Shown here: piece by piece, positions 7,983 to 11,425 of the stretch
How positions within the stretch are numbered: the stretch's first letter is position 1
How the letters are laid out: each line of letters begins with the position of its first letter
From: Actinomycetota bacterium
GTDB taxonomy: Bacteria > Actinomycetota > Actinomycetes > Nanopelagicales > Nanopelagicaceae
DNA: 11,425 nt
Direction of reading: 5' to 3'
NCBI GenBank assembly: GCA_947457445.1
Contig: CANGVO010000018.1
Location: forward strand, 1-11,425
The notes under the pieces: generated by a model
Databases searched by the model: none
Seen by the model: the letters and a program-made list of their open reading frames with translations, nothing else
Told to the model about the DNA's origin: nothing
Made by a program: the position numbers and the translations under genes

Positions 7983-9051
7983 TCTGGCAAATCCATCAGT
8001 AATAACCGCGATAGCTGATGCAGATTTTGAAGGGTTAGTTTCCAGCGCTCTCTTTAGCCAAGGCTGGAACGTGATTGCCAGAGCGTTGGATATGAACGCT
8101 GTGGAAACTGAATTTACTAAAAGCGGAATGAGCGAAGTCATACTGATTTACTCAAGTGATTTACCTGGCTTATCACTGGATCGGCTGCAGAAAATTTCTA
8201 GAATAAACAAAACTCAATTTGGCTTTGCTGATGCGGTTAGAAGCGCTAAAGGGTTACCCGATATTTCGCCAAGACCGAAATCTTCCTCTGAACTTATCTC
8301 GTATATCCGTGCCAACATCAGATCACCGCAACTTCGTGCACCTCTAATTCAACAATCACCTAATTTAGATGTGAGCATCATCGGTGTTGGATCGGCCGGA
8401 CATTCAACTGGTAATACCGTCCTTGCTTTAAACCTCGCGCAAGAGTCTGCCATGCTGGGAAAGAAAACCTTATTGATAGATGCGAATTTTCAAGCACCGG
8501 CCATCGCCACTCTTCTTGATCTGCGAAAGGTTTCACATGAGGCAAATTGGCGGGATGTATCGGAGAATTTATCTGTTTCGGAAGTTACACAGGATAAAGT
8601 AAATAGTTTCAACACCTGGATAATCGATGCTGCATCATATTTTGAAGCAATCTATTTTGATCTAGGTTCTTTAGCGAACTTATCGAGTGATTTAACTGAC
8701 CGCAGATGGGCTTCTCAAATAAAGATATGGGTAAGCAATTTCGCAGGTGAATTAGTTATAACTTCGACGGATGAGCTTTTGCAGCAAAAACGTCTAAAAG
8801 ATTTGCTGCAAGATATTTCCCAGATTTCGCTGGACCCTCGAATTTCGTTAGCGATGATGGAAGCCACCAATTTACAAAAGAGAGAAACGCTTAGTTCGAG
8901 CAACTTTTCGAAGATGGCTCACGTTTGGCAGATTCCCTATGATGTTCGCGCTTGTTCAATCGCACTCAGAGAGCGCACAACACTTGCGCGAGTTTGCCCA
9001 AAGTCCTCCTTACGCAAGGCTATTTTGAACATAACCTCCCAAATTACTTAG
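7975..9051 (+). CDS. CpaE/MinD-like P-loop protein with degenerate Walker A
   Basis: A 358-residue protein. Residues about 1-125 form a variable N-terminal region, as in CpaE proteins, which carry a receiver-like domain there. Residues about 131-355 resemble the MinD/ParA fold: a P-loop followed by the typical TVLALNLA helix (148-155), LLIDAN with D169 as in the family's second motif, IYFDLG with D229 as Walker B-like, and VITSTDELL at 261-269. The P-loop reads AGHSTGNT (141-148) instead of the usual GKGGVGKT: the signature lysine is Gly142 and the catalytic Walker A lysine is Asn147. ATP hydrolysis is therefore doubtful. In Tad systems CpaE localises the pilus apparatus. Start ATG 7975 lies inside the end of the SAF gene. 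A pseudogene is unlikely, since the frame is intact. Confidence 0.7.
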   Translation: MDNLANPSVITAIADADFEGLVSSALFSQGWNVIARALDMNAVETEFTKSGMSEVILIYSSDLPGLSLDRLQKISRINKTQFGFADAVRSAKGLPDISPRPKSSSELISYIRANIRSPQLRAPLIQQSPNLDVSIIGVGSAGHSTGNTVLALNLAQESAMLGKKTLLIDANFQAPAIATLLDLRKVSHEANWRDVSENLSVSEVTQDKVNSFNTWIIDAASYFEAIYFDLGSLANLSSDLTDRRWASQIKIWVSNFAGELVITSTDELLQQKRLKDLLQDISQISLDPRISLAMMEATNLQKRETLSSSNFSKMAHVWQIPYDVRACSIALRERTTLARVCPKSSLRKAILNITSQIT

Positions 9052-9080
9052 TAAACCAATTCTCTTATACCCTTGGCGAT

Positions 9081-9473
9081 ATGCGTGGGTACTTACCGGT
9101 TTCAGTAGAAGAGATCTCCGACTTTCTTAATTCGGGGTCTATGGAGTGCGGACCACTTTATGCGCCAACAATTAAATTTCTAACGGCCAATAACGATTTA
9201 GATGAAGAAGAAGGCGAATTTGCTCTGTCTATGTTGGCAGCAGATGAAGCACTCGAGCTTCGCACCTCTGACAAAAGCCCTGGATTTATTTTGGCCTTGG
9301 AAGTTAGTGATCAGGAAATTGCCGAGCATGGCGAGAATTACGTAAATCTAAAAGCGCCAGCTGCATGGGAAAGCGTTCAATGTGCTTTCCTGGTATCTGC
9401 TGATGGCGAAGAACTGACTTGGTTTGCGACTCAAGAGATTTCTAGTTCACTCAGTCAATGGTTAAAGGCTTAG
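9081..9473 (+). CDS. DUF6912-like small actinobacterial protein of unknown function
   Basis: From ATG 9081 the protein is 130 residues and begins MRGYLPVSVEEISDFLNSG, matching the MRVY(V/I)P opening I recall for the actinobacterial DUF6912 family. An acidic, helical middle follows (DLDEEEGEFALSMLAADEAL, about 37-56), then beta-like segments (PGFILALEVSD, ESVQCAFLVSAD). The frame stays open upstream to an ATG at 8952, but that would overlap the CpaE-like gene by 100 bp with a non-family extension, so 9081 is chosen. No good Shine-Dalgarno site is present. TTATAC at 9064-9069 could be a -10 element giving a near-leaderless message, but this is weak. It is 29 bp after the CpaE-like gene and three bases before pdtaS. 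Function is unknown; the family call is from memory. Confidence 0.65.
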   Translation: MRGYLPVSVEEISDFLNSGSMECGPLYAPTIKFLTANNDLDEEEGEFALSMLAADEALELRTSDKSPGFILALEVSDQEIAEHGENYVNLKAPAAWESVQCAFLVSADGEELTWFATQEISSSLSQWLKA

Positions 9474-9476
9474 TCA

Positions 9477-10946
9477 ATGCCACATCTAGAAGAACATTTG
9501 CGAGATCGCAGCCCTTTAGACCAGAATCAGATGCGACGCATCAGAGAACTAACTTCAGATTGGCAGTTGCTTGCAGATTTATCTTTTGCAGACCTAATTC
9601 TTTGGGTTCCAATTCGTAAGGATTTTAAGAGTTGGCCGACTGGCTACGTTGCGGTTGCTCATATTCGCCCGACAACGGCTGCGACCGTTTTTCCGCAAGA
9701 TGTAATTGGCGATGAAATATCTTGGGGATCAAGACCGCGAATTGATCAGGCGCTGTCTGGAGCTGAAATCATTCGCGATGCACAACCAGAAAAATTTGGC
9801 GAATTATTAATTAAAGAGGAAACAATTCCAGTAATTTTGAATGAGCAAGTAATAGCGGTAATTTCTCGACATCGAAATGCAGATTTAATGCGTCAACCTA
9901 GCCGTCTCGAATTAAATTATCGCGAGGTCGCCCATAATGTTTACCGAATGGTTGCCGAAGGCACCTTCCCTTACATCGAGCATAACGAGTTTTTCGACCC
10001 AGCCGTTCGCGTTGGAGATGGGCTCATCAGATTAGATATCAATGGCGCGATTATTTACGCTAGCCCTAACGCTAAATCAGCTTTCAATCGCATTGGATGG
10101 GCGGGGGAGTTAGAAGGAAATAATCTGGGCGAAGTTGCCCGCAAGTTATCTTTAGTAAAAAGAGAAGCACATGAAGAAGCCATTGAAGTTAGCCTAAGTG
10201 GAAAATCATTGCGTCGCGTGGAAATAGAAAATACTGGTGGAACTATTGATTTAATGGCTCTACCTTTACTTGCGGCCGGAGATCGGATTGGTGCAATTGT
10301 TCTGCTGCAGAATGTGACAGAACTGCGTCGTCGCGAAAGAGAACTTGTGACTAAGGATGCAACGATTCGCGAGATTCACCATCGGGTAAAGAACAATCTA
10401 CAGACCGTATCTGCACTATTACGATTGCAATCACGTAGAATCGAAGATCCCGCTGCTAGCGCCGCACTCAATGAAGCAGTAAGACGCATTGCTTCAATCG
10501 CTTTGGTCCATGAAACTCTTTCCAGTAGTTCAGAAGCATCCGTCGCATTTGATGATGTCTTGGATCGCTTGGTCGCACATGCCTTGGAACTTAGTCCGCG
10601 AATGGGCCAGTTGCAGATTGCTCGCGATGGTGCGCTAGGTTCGCTCGACCCAAGAATTGCCACACCGTTATCACTTGTCGTTACCGAGTTGATTCACAAC
10701 GCTTTAGAACACGGACTTGCGACATCGGGTGAACAATTAAAGATCGAAGTAAATCGCATTGGTGATGTGGCGACGATTACCATTTTTGATGATGGAGTTG
10801 GGTTGCCGACGGGATTTTCTCTTTCCGAATCTGCGAATTTAGGGCTGCAGATTGTGCGGACGTTGACGGAGAATGAGCTAAAGGGATCTATAAATTTGGT
10901 TCGTACAGATCGCGGCACCGAAGCGCAATTAAAATTTCCGCTTTAG
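9477..10946 (+). CDS. pdtaS: PdtaS, cytosolic HisKA_2-type sensor histidine kinase
   Basis: Orthologue of mycobacterial PdtaS (Rv3220c, about 500 residues; 489 here). It phosphorylates the ANTAR-domain regulator PdtaR, an RNA-binding antiterminator encoded elsewhere. There is no membrane segment. The N-terminal part (about 1-160) is GAF-like. A PAS-like domain follows (about 175-285, GLIRLDINGAIIYASPNAKSAF). The HisKA_2 box is IREIHHRVKNNLQTVSALL, with H301/H302 of which one is the phospho-acceptor. The HATPase has N box N408 in TELIHNALEHG and G1 box DDGVGL (438-443). ATG 9477 follows the previous stop by three bases, with AAAGG at 9464-9468 as ribosome site. The gene converges with whiB1, the stops overlapping by four bases, as the mycobacterial neighbours Rv3219/Rv3220c also converge. 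Confidence 0.92.
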   Translation: MPHLEEHLRDRSPLDQNQMRRIRELTSDWQLLADLSFADLILWVPIRKDFKSWPTGYVAVAHIRPTTAATVFPQDVIGDEISWGSRPRIDQALSGAEIIRDAQPEKFGELLIKEETIPVILNEQVIAVISRHRNADLMRQPSRLELNYREVAHNVYRMVAEGTFPYIEHNEFFDPAVRVGDGLIRLDINGAIIYASPNAKSAFNRIGWAGELEGNNLGEVARKLSLVKREAHEEAIEVSLSGKSLRRVEIENTGGTIDLMALPLLAAGDRIGAIVLLQNVTELRRRERELVTKDATIREIHHRVKNNLQTVSALLRLQSRRIEDPAASAALNEAVRRIASIALVHETLSSSSEASVAFDDVLDRLVAHALELSPRMGQLQIARDGALGSLDPRIATPLSLVVTELIHNALEHGLATSGEQLKIEVNRIGDVATITIFDDGVGLPTGFSLSESANLGLQIVRTLTENELKGSINLVRTDRGTEAQLKFPL

Positions 10947-11212
10947 AAGCTGTTGTTCTGTTCCATCATGCGTGCGCGGTTGCGCGCTGCGCGACGCTTT
11001 AGCGCGCGACGTTCATCTTCTGATAACCCGCCCCAGACACCTGCATCTTGACCGCTCTCGAGAGCCCAGGCAAGGCAAGCATCTTTAACGATGCAGCGAT
11101 TGCAGACCTTCTTCGCCTCTTCGATCTGAGTTAGGGCAGGTCCGGTATTTCCAACAGGGAAGAAGAGTTCGGGATCTTCATCGCGGCATGCTGATTGATG
11201 TCGCCAATCCAT
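10943..11212 (-). CDS. whiB1: WhiB1, iron-sulfur transcriptional regulator
   Basis: An 89-residue Wbl-family protein, nearly collinear with mycobacterial WhiB1. The four cluster ligands are C9, C37, C40 and C46 (CxxC at 37-40), and W60 lies in the GVWGG turn (58-62) that contacts sigma factor region 4. A basic tail follows (ERRALKRRAARNRAR) for DNA binding. In relatives the 4Fe-4S cluster reacts with nitric oxide, and the protein is essential and binds the primary sigma factor. The MDWRHQSACRDEDPELFFPVG opening is diagnostic, which fixes ATG 11212; a strong AAGGAG lies seven bases upstream. It overlaps pdtaS tail to tail by four bases. Confidence 0.96.
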   Translation of the reverse strand: MDWRHQSACRDEDPELFFPVGNTGPALTQIEEAKKVCNRCIVKDACLAWALESGQDAGVWGGLSEDERRALKRRAARNRARMMEQNNSF

Positions 11213-11219
11213 GAGAGAA

Positions 11220-11225
11220 CTCCTT
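11220..11225 (-). promoter_or_regulatory. Shine-Dalgarno site of whiB1
   Basis: The minus strand reads AAGGAG, seven bases before ATG 11212. It is the strongest ribosome site in the window and suggests a highly translated message. Confidence 0.8.
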
Positions 11226-11240
11226 AATCAAAGCGGGGAA

Positions 11241-11278
11241 CGTAAGTAGAAATAAACGCATCTAGGTGCGTAAGTAGA
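11241..11278. repeat. Direct repeat CGTAAGTAGA flanking a 16-bp near-palindrome upstream of whiB1
   Basis: CGTAAGTAGA occurs at 11241-11250 and again at 11269-11278, 28 bp apart. Between them lies ACGCATCTAGGTGCGT (11256-11271), with five-base perfect arms, a CTAG centre and one mismatched pair. The block sits 29-66 bp upstream of the whiB1 start, where a regulator or leader RNA structure would act. The factor is unknown; the site does not look like the Crp-type TGTGA-N6-TCACA motif. Confidence 0.45.
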
Positions 11279-11280
11279 CA

Positions 11281-11309
11281 ATTCTCCCTGTTAACACCTA
11301 TATAAACAA
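11281..11309 (-). promoter_or_regulatory. Possible whiB1 promoter
   Basis: On the minus strand TTGTTT (11309-11304) and GAGAAT (11286-11281) are separated by 17 bases, a plausible -35/-10 pair for a housekeeping sigma factor. Transcription would begin near 11274, placing the repeat block in the 5' leader. Both hexamers are imperfect, and TATATA nearby (11303-11298) is an alternative -10. Confidence 0.3.
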
Positions 11310-11345
11310 GGATGTACGGAAAAAATTTGGGTGATTTAAGTCGCG

Positions 11346-11417
11346 TGCCCCCGACAGGATTCGAACCTGTGCACCCGCCTCCGGAGGGCGGTGCTCTATC
11401 CCCTGAGCTACGGGGGC
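11346..11417 (-). tRNA. tRNA-Arg (anticodon CCG)
   Basis: The minus strand folds into a full cloverleaf: acceptor GCCCCCG/CGGGGGC, D arm GCTC/GAGC, anticodon stem CCGCC/GGCGG with loop CTCCGGA (anticodon CCG, + strand 11382-11384), and T arm ACAGG/CCTGT with TTCGAAT loop. The discriminator base is A, and CCA is not encoded. It reads CGG arginine codons. It is upstream of whiB1 on the same strand, with a T6 run (11325-11320) in between but no clear terminator stem. Confidence 0.95.
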
Positions 11418-11425
11418 GCAGGTAT

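Noticed and set aside
8952..9080. Upstream ATG giving a 173-residue version of the DUF6912-like protein
   Set aside because: It would overlap the CpaE-like gene by 100 bp, and the family-like opening MRGYLP begins at 9081.
11314..11346. Intrinsic terminator after the tRNA
   Set aside because: There is a T6 run on the minus strand but no convincing GC-rich stem outside the tRNA itself.
1..11425. Mobile elements, CRISPR arrays, phage or toxin-antitoxin genes
   Set aside because: No transposase, integrase, spaced-repeat array or flanking terminal repeats were seen; the gene order is core actinobacterial.

Overview
The window looks like a chromosomal core segment from a streamlined, low-GC actinobacterium. 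The best guess is the freshwater acI lineage (Nanopelagicales, Planktophila/Nanopelagicus-like). Three things support this. Actinobacteria-specific genes are present: mtrA/mtrB, an Rv3235-family gene, a DUF6912-like gene, pdtaS and whiB1. Base composition is AT-rich for the phylum (judged by eye, not computed). Genes are packed with overlaps of a few bases and almost no spacer. The lineage is inferred; the phylum is well supported.

Left block (1-6722, + strand): the 3' part of ahcY (S-adenosylhomocysteine hydrolase), then mtrA and mtrB (two-component system for cell wall and division control), comF (phosphoribosyltransferase-like) and secA (preprotein translocase motor). This is the mycobacterial order sahH-tmk-mtrA-mtrB-lpqB-(Rv3243c)-comF-hpf-secA1 with tmk, lpqB and hpf absent from their usual slots. 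ahcY overlaps mtrA by one base and mtrA is one base from mtrB, so these three are probably co-transcribed.

Middle block (6719-9473): a minus-strand Rv3235-family gene converges on secA with the two stop codons overlapping. A 124-bp divergent intergenic region follows. It is unusually rich in signals: two tandem copies of TCATC-N6-GATGA, a perfect consensus DnaA box and a further short palindrome. To its right is a + strand run: a membrane-anchored SAF/CpaB-like protein, a CpaE/MinD-like ATPase homologue whose P-loop lysines are both replaced, and a small DUF6912-like protein. CpaB and CpaE are Flp/Tad pilus accessory families, but no other pilus gene is present here.

Right block (9477-11425): pdtaS, a cytosolic sensor histidine kinase, continues the + strand run and meets whiB1 (iron-sulfur transcription factor, - strand), again with overlapping stop codons. 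whiB1 has a strong Shine-Dalgarno site and an upstream region with a 10-bp direct repeat flanking a near-palindrome. A tRNA-Arg(CCG) gene on the minus strand lies upstream of it.

No mobile element, CRISPR array or sign of recent transfer was seen. The most interesting points are the inactive-looking CpaE-like protein, the divergent control region at 7259-7382, the short archaeal/Thermotoga-type AhcY, and the whiB1 upstream repeats.
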